From NCBI RefSeq assembly GCF_047730075.1, contig NZ_CP159831.1, positions 2,666,001 to 2,730,000 of the forward strand: DNA of 64,000 nt, in the 5' to 3' direction. The notes under the pieces were generated by a model. The model was not told the origin of the DNA, did not search any database, and was given only the letters and a program-made list of their open reading frames with translations. A program made the position numbers and the translations under genes. The first letter of the stretch is position 1; every line of letters starts with the position of its first letter. Positions 55,491 to 63,368 of this stretch are shown here, piece by piece. The stretch comes from Njordibacter sp905182035. Lineage in GTDB: Bacteria > Pseudomonadota > Gammaproteobacteria > Pseudomonadales > Balneatricaceae.

Positions 55491-56204
55491 ATGTTCCCCA
55501 GCAAGGCACCTTTAAACTACCGAACCCTAGATCGACGCCAGTCTAAGCCTAATGGCGCTCGGGCATTAGCTACGGCCATCTCTGAGGCCATACGCAAACA
55601 GGTTTATAGGGCTAACGAGCGCCTGCCTGCTGAACGAGACTTGGCTGCCCATTACGATGTCTCCCGAGGCACCTTACGAAGCGCCCTTACATTGTTAGAA
55701 CAAGATGGCTTGGTAGAGCGTAAAGTGGGTAGTGGTACTTTTGTGCGACCACAGGCGCCAGACGAGACTGCTAGCCAATTTGCCGACACTACAAGTCCGA
55801 TGCAACTTATGCAGGTTCGCAACATGCTAGAACCAGCTATTATAGATCTTGCAGTGCACCATGCTGCGGGCCGTGATCTTGAACAACTGGGCCAAGCCCT
55901 TGAAAGGGTAGAGGCAGCTAGAACCGCCGAACAGTTCTCTATTGCCGACGAAGCCTTTCACCAAGCCATAGCGCAAGCATGTGACAATCCGCTGATGATG
56001 TGGATTTACGAGCAAGTGAATGAAGTTCGTCGCCATGAATTATGGCGCGCTAGCCGGGGCAAAGTATTAAGCGCTGAGAACATGGCCCAGTACAATACCC
56101 ATCACCGAACCATATTCGAGGCCATCAGCCATCGTGATGCACAAACAGCCAAAGCCACCATGACCGAACACTTAGACAAGGCACAAAAGGATTTAGTGCG
56201 CTAA
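55491..56204 (+). CDS. FadR-subfamily GntR transcriptional regulator
   Basis: 237 residues. The winged helix-turn-helix (about 20-90) has RLPAERDLAAHYDVSRGTLRSALTLLEQDGLVERKVGSGTFV. The FCD ligand-binding domain (about 98-230) has the usual DEAFHQAIAQACDNP and HHRTIFEAISHRD with metal-binding His/Asp positions. Family members sense small carboxylates or amino acids. It is divergent from gmaS-mgsABC and just upstream of tdm, so it is the natural local regulator of the island. Possible operators are the ATACCAAT repeats. Confidence 0.88.
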   Translation: MFPSKAPLNYRTLDRRQSKPNGARALATAISEAIRKQVYRANERLPAERDLAAHYDVSRGTLRSALTLLEQDGLVERKVGSGTFVRPQAPDETASQFADTTSPMQLMQVRNMLEPAIIDLAVHHAAGRDLEQLGQALERVEAARTAEQFSIADEAFHQAIAQACDNPLMMWIYEQVNEVRRHELWRASRGKVLSAENMAQYNTHHRTIFEAISHRDAQTAKATMTEHLDKAQKDLVR

Positions 56205-56276
56205 TCTCCAGTTTTATCAGCCATTTGTTAAAAAAATTAACAAAATATTACATTCTATACATACTGCAGACAAAGG

Positions 56277-56286
56277 TTGTTCATAT
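56277..56286 (+). promoter_or_regulatory. Candidate TorR box (TTGTTCATAT) upstream of tdm
   Basis: TTGTTCATAT matches nine of ten bases of the E. coli tor box CTGTTCATAT. It lies 75 bases before the tdm ATG. The identical decamer is found before the AraC-type regulator at 48804. Confidence 0.45.
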
Positions 56287-56337
56287 CATATTGTTATCGT
56301 GAGTTTTGTACACTCGCTGTGATCAGTGACTATATTA

Positions 56338-56345
56338 ATACCATT
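56338..56345 (+). promoter_or_regulatory. ATACCATT, a near copy of the ATACCAAT octamer, just before tdm
   Basis: A 7/8 match to the octamer of the gmaS/gntR gap, located 15 bases before the tdm ATG, where a bound repressor would block initiation. It may be chance. Confidence 0.25.
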
Positions 56346-56360
56346 TGAGCCCCCTGGCCT

Positions 56361-58649
56361 ATGAAACCGCTTAGCTATTACAGTGCCAACCCCATGCCAT
56401 CACCTGTATTGGGTGATGACGGCACACAACGCTACAGAGTGCCTGCACAGCATTTAATTTCTTTGCAATTGGCTGCGGGTTCCACCTTAACGTTGAACGA
56501 CCCCGAAGGTGAGCAAGAAGTCCAGCTTATGGCCTTTGACAGTAATGGTAATCCGGCCCTTGAAAGTTTGGGTGTAACAGCTAATAGTGATATTGCACCT
56601 TTACGTGACTGGATGAGCGCTAACAACCACGCCAACTGCCAAGGTATTTCTATCTTTGGGGTTAAGTCAAAAGCCCTAAGCAAGCAAAGCTACTCCATTA
56701 CCAATGATGTCTTATGTTTGATCGCTGCCCCAGGTGAGGACATGAGCCAAGAGCAACTGATACCACCTACGGACATTATTGTTGGCGTTAGTGGCACCGG
56801 GGTAATTGTTAATGATGAATTGCCAGCGCCGTTAGGGGTTGTAGATCGTGAAATTCGAATTAACAACAGCACTGCCCAAGGCTACTTAGTTAAAGCGGGT
56901 GAATACATTCAAATTATTGACGTTGCCGGCCGCCAATGCTCGGACTTTATTGCCTTAGATGCAGCGCGCTTAGCACACGGCGTAGAAAAACTTATTTGCC
57001 CATTAACTACACGCACCTTAATGGCCTCTGCTTTCCCAGGCCCTGGCCTATATGACAAGTTTTATACCGATGATCAAGTTAATGTGCTTAATGTTATCCA
57101 AGACACAGTAGCCCGTCACGATACCTTTAACCTAGCCTGTAGTGCTAAGTATTATGATGACATCGGCTACCCTGGTCACACTAACTGCACAGAAAACCTC
57201 AATGCAGTGTTAGGCCCAATGGGTGTTGCACCGCGTAAAGGCTGGCCAGCAGTTAACTTTTTCTTTAACACAGGCTACGACGATTACGATCAACATAGCT
57301 CGTGCCAACCGTGGACTCGCCCGGGTGACTATATATTAATGCAGGCTCAGGTAGACCTTGTTTGTGGTTCTACGGCTTGCCCAGACGACACCAGCCCAGC
57401 AAACGGCTGGAACCCAACAGACATTCACGTGCGGATTTACGCCGCTGATAACAACTTTGAGAAAGGCAATGCCTTCCGTAAAAACGCCGTAGCAGATTCC
57501 ACTATGACTAAGAAAACAGCATTTCACGACCGCTTCGCCACCATGACTCAACACTTTGTTGATTATAATGGCTACTGGTTAGCAAACCACTTCAGTAACT
57601 ATGGCGCTATCGCTGAATACTGGGCGTGTCGTGAAAAAGTGGTATTGATGGACTTAAGCCCATTACGTAAGTGTGAAGTTTTAGGCCCAGACGCCGAAAA
57701 CTTATTGAATTACGCTGTTACCCGTAATATTCGTAAGCTTGCCATAGGACAAGTGATCTACACCGCCATGTGTTATCACAATGGCTGCATGGTAGACGAC
57801 GGTACGGTATTCCGCCTTGGAACTGATAATTTCCGTTGGGTGGGTGGTTGCGACGGTGCCATTGAATGGCTGCGTAAAGTAGCGATCGAAAAGAATTTTA
57901 GTGTAGTGATTAAAGATTCCAACGACCAACTGCACAACTTACCAGTACAGGGCCCACTAAGTGGCGAAACCTTGAAGAAGGTGATCTTCACCCCTGATTC
58001 TCAAACCACTATTGAAGATCTGCGTCCATTCCGCATTACCCATGGTCGTATTGGTGGGCCACAAGGTGCACCTGTGACTGTGTCACGCACTGGCTACACT
58101 GGAGAGCGTGGCTACGAAGTGTGGTGCCACCCTAAAGATGGATATGAAGTATGGGACGCAGTATGGGAAGCTGGCCAAGAATTTGGCATCACACCATTAG
58201 GGTTGGAAGCTTTGGACAACCTAAGAATCGAATCTGCATTAATTTTTGCTGATTACGAATTTAACGATCAGACCGATCCGTTTGAAGCTGGCATCGGTTT
58301 CACAGTGCCGCTTAAAACTAAAGAAGAAGATTTTATTGGCCGTGACGCCTTGATTGAACGTAAAGCTAATCCACAGCGTCAACTGGTCGGTTTAGTATTA
58401 GAAGGTGAAGAGATTGCAGGCCATGGTGAATGTGTCCGTGTAGGACGTCAGCAAGTGGGCACTATTACCAGCGCTGTGCGCTCACCCATATTAAATCAGA
58501 ACATTGCATTATGTAGTATGTCCATCGGTCACATAGAGCCTGGCACTCAGGTAGAGGTAGGTAAGCTTGATGGCCACATTAAACGTATTCCTGCAACCGT
58601 AGTGGGCATTTCTCACTACGATCCAACTAAATCTCGCGTGAGGGCTTAA
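56361..58649 (+). CDS. tdm: Trimethylamine N-oxide demethylase Tdm (DUF1989-GcvT fusion)
   Basis: 762 residues. The DUF1989 part (about 155-365) has GRQCSDFIALD and the cysteines Cys260, Cys276 and Cys340. The spacings, 16 and 64 residues, equal those I recall for the zinc-binding cysteines of the Methylocella enzyme. The GcvT-like tetrahydrofolate-binding part (about 395-762) carries AIAEYWACREKVVLMDLSPLRKCEV, RTGYTGERGYEVW and LEALDNLRIES. Tdm splits TMAO into dimethylamine and formaldehyde, which the C-terminal domain can pass to tetrahydrofolate. It lies between gntR and tmoX; the size and fusion argue for Tdm over DmdA or GcvT. Confidence 0.9.
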   Translation: MKPLSYYSANPMPSPVLGDDGTQRYRVPAQHLISLQLAAGSTLTLNDPEGEQEVQLMAFDSNGNPALESLGVTANSDIAPLRDWMSANNHANCQGISIFGVKSKALSKQSYSITNDVLCLIAAPGEDMSQEQLIPPTDIIVGVSGTGVIVNDELPAPLGVVDREIRINNSTAQGYLVKAGEYIQIIDVAGRQCSDFIALDAARLAHGVEKLICPLTTRTLMASAFPGPGLYDKFYTDDQVNVLNVIQDTVARHDTFNLACSAKYYDDIGYPGHTNCTENLNAVLGPMGVAPRKGWPAVNFFFNTGYDDYDQHSSCQPWTRPGDYILMQAQVDLVCGSTACPDDTSPANGWNPTDIHVRIYAADNNFEKGNAFRKNAVADSTMTKKTAFHDRFATMTQHFVDYNGYWLANHFSNYGAIAEYWACREKVVLMDLSPLRKCEVLGPDAENLLNYAVTRNIRKLAIGQVIYTAMCYHNGCMVDDGTVFRLGTDNFRWVGGCDGAIEWLRKVAIEKNFSVVIKDSNDQLHNLPVQGPLSGETLKKVIFTPDSQTTIEDLRPFRITHGRIGGPQGAPVTVSRTGYTGERGYEVWCHPKDGYEVWDAVWEAGQEFGITPLGLEALDNLRIESALIFADYEFNDQTDPFEAGIGFTVPLKTKEEDFIGRDALIERKANPQRQLVGLVLEGEEIAGHGECVRVGRQQVGTITSAVRSPILNQNIALCSMSIGHIEPGTQVEVGKLDGHIKRIPATVVGISHYDPTKSRVRA

Positions 58650-58707
58650 TTTGGAGTTGATGTTGCAAGCCTTTTCAATTCAACTGCATAGCTGAATCGA
58701 AAAATAA

Positions 58708-58727
58708 ACAGGCTTTTGCCTGTCTTT
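58708..58727 (+). terminator. Short terminator-like hairpin after tdm
   Basis: ACAGGC (58708-58713), loop TTTT, GCCTGT (58718-58723), then CTTT. It is the first of three successive hairpins before tmoX. Confidence 0.5.
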
Positions 58728-58736
58728 AAAAGAAAA

Positions 58737-58778
58737 GGGTGTTTTTACCCGTAGTTAAAAGCTGTTATTTGACAGCTT
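58737..58778 (+). repeat. Two further hairpins in the tdm-tmoX gap
   Basis: GGGT (58737-58740) pairs with ACCC (58747-58750) and, separately, AAGCTGT (58759-58765) pairs with ACAGCTT (58772-58778) around a six-base loop. With the one at 58708, three stems lie in 71 bases. Confidence 0.5.
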
Positions 58779-58845
58779 ATGTACTTACTAATAATTTGTA
58801 AATACATGAATATCAATTAATAAAAACAATACCGAGGAAAAAATA

Positions 58846-59784
58846 ATGAAATTTAGAAATACTTTTATAGCAGGCGCTTCTGCCATTCTATTATCTGCAA
58901 CTGGCGTAGCCAAAGCGGCCGATAGTACTCAACCTATTGTTATCCCGCTCCATAACTGGTCTAGCCAACTTGTTATGGCTCATGTAATTGGTGGCATTTT
59001 TGAAAGCATGGGCAGCAACGTTGAATATGTACCAGCAGATTCACAGGCGGTTTACGAGTCTATTCGTAATGGTGACGTTACTATTTCACACGAAGTTTGG
59101 CAGTCTAGTATGGGAGGCTCATTTTACAATGCAATGGCTAAGGGCGGCTTGATCGATGCTGGCACTCACTCAGCGGCTACGCTTGAAGAAATGGGCGTTC
59201 CAACTTGGGTTATTGATGAAAACCTATGCCCTGGCCTTCCTAATTGGGAAGCTCTCAAAAACTGTAAAGATGTGTTTGCTACAGCTGATTCAGGCGGAAA
59301 AGGTCGTTGGTTAGAAGGCCCACAAAGCTGGCATGGTACTTTGATGCCAGATCGCGTTGCCGCTTTAGGTCTTGGTGACGATTGGACTGTTAAGTTTGCT
59401 GGTACTGGTGCAGCTTTGTGGGCAGAACTTGCTTCTGCCAAAAAAGAAGGTCGTGGTACCATTATCTTTAACTGGACACCAAACTTTACTGACGCAGAAG
59501 GCTTTACGTTCATTGAGTTCCCAGAGTACACTGATGGTTGTCGTATAGTTGATGGCGGTGATGGAAGTTGTGGATCACCGAAAGGCTGGTTGAAGAAAGC
59601 CGCAAGCTATAAGTTCCCAAAGAGTCACCCTGCTGCGTATTCTGCGTATAGCAAAATATCTTTCAATACTACACATATCGGTCAAATGGCCGCTCTAGTT
59701 GACCTTGAAAATTTAGGTGCTGAAGAAGCTGGTGCAAAATGGCTTGCTGAAAACGAAGCTGTTTGGAAGCGTTGGACTAAGTAA
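58846..59784 (+). CDS. tmoX: TMAO-binding protein TmoX (OpuAC-type substrate-binding protein)
   Basis: 312 residues with a signal peptide at about 1-24 (ending GVAKAAD). The mature protein is an OpuAC-domain glycine betaine/TMAO-type binding protein. Tryptophans able to form the aromatic cage occur in HNWSSQLVMAHVIGG, HEVWQSSMGGSF, GVPTWVIDE and FNWTPNFTD. The TmoX name rests on its place next to tdm and on the tmoXWV order; a betaine-binding role is the alternative. It is flanked by hairpins on both sides and so may be expressed above the other transporter parts. Confidence 0.82.
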   Translation: MKFRNTFIAGASAILLSATGVAKAADSTQPIVIPLHNWSSQLVMAHVIGGIFESMGSNVEYVPADSQAVYESIRNGDVTISHEVWQSSMGGSFYNAMAKGGLIDAGTHSAATLEEMGVPTWVIDENLCPGLPNWEALKNCKDVFATADSGGKGRWLEGPQSWHGTLMPDRVAALGLGDDWTVKFAGTGAALWAELASAKKEGRGTIIFNWTPNFTDAEGFTFIEFPEYTDGCRIVDGGDGSCGSPKGWLKKAASYKFPKSHPAAYSAYSKISFNTTHIGQMAALVDLENLGAEEAGAKWLAENEAVWKRWTK

Positions 59785-59814
59785 TACTTAAACCAATGCA
59801 ACCTGAAGTAACAC

Positions 59815-59852
59815 AACCCTCTGCTTGGTACCCAAGCAGAGGGTTATTTTTT
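59815..59852 (+). terminator. Strong intrinsic terminator between tmoX and tmoW
   Basis: A perfect 14-base-pair stem, AACCCTCTGCTTGG (59815-59828) with CCAAGCAGAGGGTT (59832-59845), three-base loop, then ATTTTTT. It lies 30 bases after the tmoX stop and should separate or attenuate tmoWV expression. Confidence 0.85.
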
Positions 59853-59912
59853 GACATAATGGCCTTTACTAACTAACCTAAGATGTCAGCCTTAACCACT
59901 AAAATTTAAAAA

Positions 59913-61001
59913 ATGAATTCGCCTATGTCTATGCAAAATGCAATATCTCCTTCGGACGAACCCGTTATTCGTTGCGACTCAGTTTACAAAATTTTCGGCA
60001 ACAATGCAGAAAGCATGTTAAAGAAAGCTAATGGTGTAGTTGATGCTGCAAAATTTCAGGCAGCAGGATGCATCGTTGGAGTAAATAATGCTTCTTTCGA
60101 CATACATGCAGGTGAACTGCTGATTATCATGGGCTTATCTGGCTCTGGAAAATCAACCCTATTAAGGTGTATCTCCAGATTGACCGACGCCACTGCTGGC
60201 AAAATATTCATTGAAGGGGAAGATATCCTAACGATGAATAACAAGCAGTTAATTGAATTACGTCGCAATAAAATGGGTATGGTGTTTCAAAACTTCGCTT
60301 TATTGCCACACAAGACAGTATTAGAAAATATTGCTTTCCCATTACAAGTAAAGGGCGTTAGCACTCAAGAGAGTGTTAAAAAAGCCAAAGAAATGGTGGA
60401 TTTAGTTAGCCTTACTGGGCGCGAAGACTATTTCCCGCGGCAACTATCAGGTGGACAACAGCAGCGCGTTGGCATTGCCCGTTCGCTGGTGATTGAACCT
60501 GATATCTGGTTCCTTGACGAACCTTTTTCTGCACTTGACCCACTCATTCGTAAGGAAATGCAGGATGAGTTTCTGCGTTTACAATCAGTACTACACAAAA
60601 CTATCTTATTCGTCACCCATGATTTCGACGAAGCCTTGCGCCTAGCTGACCGCATCGCCATCATGAAAGATGGCATCATAGAACAACTTGATACCCCCGC
60701 GAACATTGTGCTTAACCCAGCGACTGAATACGTGCGTAAATTTACTGAAGAAGTACCACGCGAAAAAGTACTAAAGATCGAATCTGTTATGGACGCATTT
60801 GATTCAAGTGAGTCAATGAGTGACCTTACAGTGCAAAATAGTGCCATCATTGAAACCGTAGCTGAAGTCATTCTAAGCTCTAGCAAACCTTTAACAGTTG
60901 TCGATGACGCAGGTAAGGCCGTCGGGACTATAACCGCTGCTAAAATTGTTCATGTTCTGTTTGGAAGCCATTCAACCCAGAGGAGTGAAAACGCCTCATG
61001 A
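59913..61001 (+). CDS. tmoW: TMAO transporter ATP-binding protein TmoW
   Basis: 362 residues of the ProV/OpuAA type. Walker A is GLSGSGKSTLLRC, the signature is LSGGQQQRVGIARS, Walker B is IWFLDEPFSALD, and the switch His is in LFVTHDFDEAL. The N-terminal DSVYKIFGNNAESMLKKANG is typical of glycine-betaine-type ATPases. The C-terminal 80 residues hold one CBS-like repeat, a site of ionic-strength or nucleotide control in relatives. It overlaps tmoV by four bases (ATGA). Confidence 0.88.
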   Translation: MNSPMSMQNAISPSDEPVIRCDSVYKIFGNNAESMLKKANGVVDAAKFQAAGCIVGVNNASFDIHAGELLIIMGLSGSGKSTLLRCISRLTDATAGKIFIEGEDILTMNNKQLIELRRNKMGMVFQNFALLPHKTVLENIAFPLQVKGVSTQESVKKAKEMVDLVSLTGREDYFPRQLSGGQQQRVGIARSLVIEPDIWFLDEPFSALDPLIRKEMQDEFLRLQSVLHKTILFVTHDFDEALRLADRIAIMKDGIIEQLDTPANIVLNPATEYVRKFTEEVPREKVLKIESVMDAFDSSESMSDLTVQNSAIIETVAEVILSSSKPLTVVDDAGKAVGTITAAKIVHVLFGSHSTQRSENAS

Positions 61002-63058
61002 TCGAACTATTTAGACAAAGAAAATACCTGCAATTTATCTTATTGCTGGTCATTTTTATTATTCTATATCAGTCTATTGGGCCTTCTGAAACTAATGTTC
61101 TGTGGCGTTTTCCTCCATTAATAAAAGCGTTCCCCATTTTTATCAATGATTCAATTAGTTACTTGATGTTCGAATGGTGGCCAATTGAAGTGTATGACCC
61201 AGATATCCAGGAGTATGAACAGAAGCCGCTAGTGAGCCAATTCACGCGTATGATATCGGGCTTCATTCTGTTCATGATCGAGTTCATCCGAGAAATAATG
61301 TTGGGTGGCGTGAAAACAATCGTTACCTTTTCTGGTTGGGACTGGGCAACGGCTAACCCATGGGCAAAATGGCCGGGATTACCCTGGACTGTTGTAGCTG
61401 GTGGTGCCACAATCCTAGGTTATGCACTAAACGGTCGTGGCCTTGCTTTATTGGTGGGACTTTCGACTTCTTACATTGCATTGTTCGGACAATGGGAACC
61501 GTCAATGCAAACCCTGTCATTCGTATTAGTAGCTGCACCGGTTTCTGTTTTTATCGGCCTCTGGTTTGGTGTGTGGGCATTCAGAAGCAAACGCATAGAA
61601 GCAATACTCAATCCGTTGCTAAATATGGCCCAGATCGTGCCACATTTTTCGTATTTGATTCCTGTCATGGTGTTTTTTGGCATTGGTGATCATGCTGGTG
61701 CAATCGCAACGGTTATTTTTGCAACACCGCCTATGGTTCGTCTAACTTTATTAGGCCTTAAAAAGCTGCCGCCAGAAGTCGCTGAGTCTGGAGTGATGAG
61801 TGGCTGCAACAACTGGCAACTATTAACCAAAGTACTGATTCCAACCGCTCGTCGCGACATTTTAATTGGTGTTAACCAAGTCATTATGCAGTGCTTGGCT
61901 ATGGTTGTATTGGCCTCATTAATCGGTGCAAAAGGGCTGGGTATCCACTTACTGATCGCTCTTAATCAACTCAAAATTGGCATTGCGATTGAGATGGGTA
62001 TCTGCATTGTCTTAATTGCTATTGTTCTCGACCGTATGTCACTAGCATGGGCCAATAAGCAAACCGATTACTTTTCCAATCCTACATTTACTGAAAAATA
62101 TAAGTACCTGCTAATGTTCGGTGTTGTTTTCATCCTAGGTATTATTTTTGCTTATATTGGCACCTTCATTTTTCCTGAAGGGATCAATTACCTTTACCTG
62201 ATTCCACACAATAAAGGCATTTCTACTGCAGTGTTTTGGCAGTCTGGTGTTGATTGGATTTGGGATACGTTCTTCTTCTCCCTAAAAGCCTTCAACGAGT
62301 GGCTAACCGTTGAGGTATTGATGCCCGTAAAAGCGGCTTATTTAGGTATGCCAGTAGTTGCCACCTTTACTCTGGCAATGGGTGTTGGATTTATTGTAGG
62401 CGGCATTCGCTCTGCTCTGATTGTGGGTGGATTCCTTATGTTCATCGCACTGACCGAATGGTGGGACCGCGCGCTGATTACCGCATACCTAATGACTGTT
62501 TCCGTGCTCATTGCAGGCTTTAGCGGAATTTTTGTTGGCACACTGTGTGCTCAAAATCCGAAATCTACGCGTTTTATTCTGACCTATTGTGATACGTTTC
62601 AGACCTTCCCATCGTTTATTTATTTAATCCCAGTAATGATGCTATTTGGTGTGACAGACACCTCTGTACTTATCGCTATTATTATCTATGCCACGATACC
62701 GGCACTTCGCTACACTGTAGAAGGCCTACTCAGTGTTCCAGAGTCATTGCAGGATGCCGGAACAATGTCTGGCGTTGGCCGTCTGCAACGCTGGCTGTCT
62801 ATTGAATTACCTATGTCATTTCCACATATGGCACTGGGTATCAATCAGACTGTAGTATTTGCACTTTCTATGGTTATTATCGGAGCGATGATCGGTACAG
62901 ATGATCTTGGACAGTTGATCCTGGGTTCTCTGTCCGATAGAAATGGTGTTGGTAACGGATTAATTCTTGGAATATGTGTTGCTTGTATTGGCCTCGCTAT
63001 CGATCAGATTTTACGAACTTGGGCCAACCAGAGAAAACAGGCTCTGGGGTTAAACTAA
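60998..63058 (+). CDS. tmoV: TMAO transporter permease TmoV (fused double permease)
   Basis: 686 residues, about twice an ordinary ProW permease. Two BPD_transp_1 modules are seen, each with an EAA-type loop: VMSGCNNWQLLTKVLIPTARRDILIG (about 265) and TMSGVGRLQRWLSIELPMSFPHMALG (about 590). Each is followed by the AMVVLASLIGAKGLG or SMVIIGAMIGTDDLG segment. TmoV proteins of SAR11 and roseobacters have this tandem layout. The gene starts within the tmoW stop. Confidence 0.88.
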   Translation: MIELFRQRKYLQFILLLVIFIILYQSIGPSETNVLWRFPPLIKAFPIFINDSISYLMFEWWPIEVYDPDIQEYEQKPLVSQFTRMISGFILFMIEFIREIMLGGVKTIVTFSGWDWATANPWAKWPGLPWTVVAGGATILGYALNGRGLALLVGLSTSYIALFGQWEPSMQTLSFVLVAAPVSVFIGLWFGVWAFRSKRIEAILNPLLNMAQIVPHFSYLIPVMVFFGIGDHAGAIATVIFATPPMVRLTLLGLKKLPPEVAESGVMSGCNNWQLLTKVLIPTARRDILIGVNQVIMQCLAMVVLASLIGAKGLGIHLLIALNQLKIGIAIEMGICIVLIAIVLDRMSLAWANKQTDYFSNPTFTEKYKYLLMFGVVFILGIIFAYIGTFIFPEGINYLYLIPHNKGISTAVFWQSGVDWIWDTFFFSLKAFNEWLTVEVLMPVKAAYLGMPVVATFTLAMGVGFIVGGIRSALIVGGFLMFIALTEWWDRALITAYLMTVSVLIAGFSGIFVGTLCAQNPKSTRFILTYCDTFQTFPSFIYLIPVMMLFGVTDTSVLIAIIIYATIPALRYTVEGLLSVPESLQDAGTMSGVGRLQRWLSIELPMSFPHMALGINQTVVFALSMVIIGAMIGTDDLGQLILGSLSDRNGVGNGLILGICVACIGLAIDQILRTWANQRKQALGLN

Positions 63059-63064
63059 AAAAGT

Positions 63065-63092
63065 AATAGGCCGGGTTATGACCCGGCCTATT
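63065..63092 (+). terminator. Long hairpin after tmoV
   Basis: AATAGGCCGGGT (63065-63076), loop TATG, ACCCGGCCTATT (63081-63092) is a perfect 12-base-pair stem. No T-tract follows on the plus strand, so termination may be weak; it may instead protect the 3' end. Confidence 0.6.
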
Positions 63093-63210
63093 AGGTATCT
63101 GATAGTAGTAATCCAGATACAAAACTCAATTTAATTTTTTAATGATGTATTAAAGCAGATGTTCTAATGTGCGGTTCTATCTCGCAAAGAAGACTCTGTG
63201 AACGAGGGTT

Positions 63211-63316
63211 CTTGGGAGCATTTTAAAGTGCCACAATCCATCAGCAGGGTGATTAGATTTAGTGTAGTACTCCCAAGCCTAGCTCAAAAAAGGAACCACC
63301 CACTGGAGCTTTTTTT
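63211..63316 (+). other. Structured intergenic segment before the TorR-like gene, ending in a terminator-like element
   Basis: CTTGGGAG (63211-63218) and CTCCCAAG (63270-63277) are inverted repeats 51 bases apart. Just after them AGCTC (63281-63285) pairs with GAGCT (63306-63310), followed by a T-tract (63310-63316). This could be a small RNA with its own terminator, or a leader/attenuator for the response regulator gene that starts at 63369. No known riboswitch class is recognised. Confidence 0.35.
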
Positions 63317-63368
63317 ATGTCTATATCTACTGCTATACTAGATTGGAATAATAACAAGAGTAGCCCTT

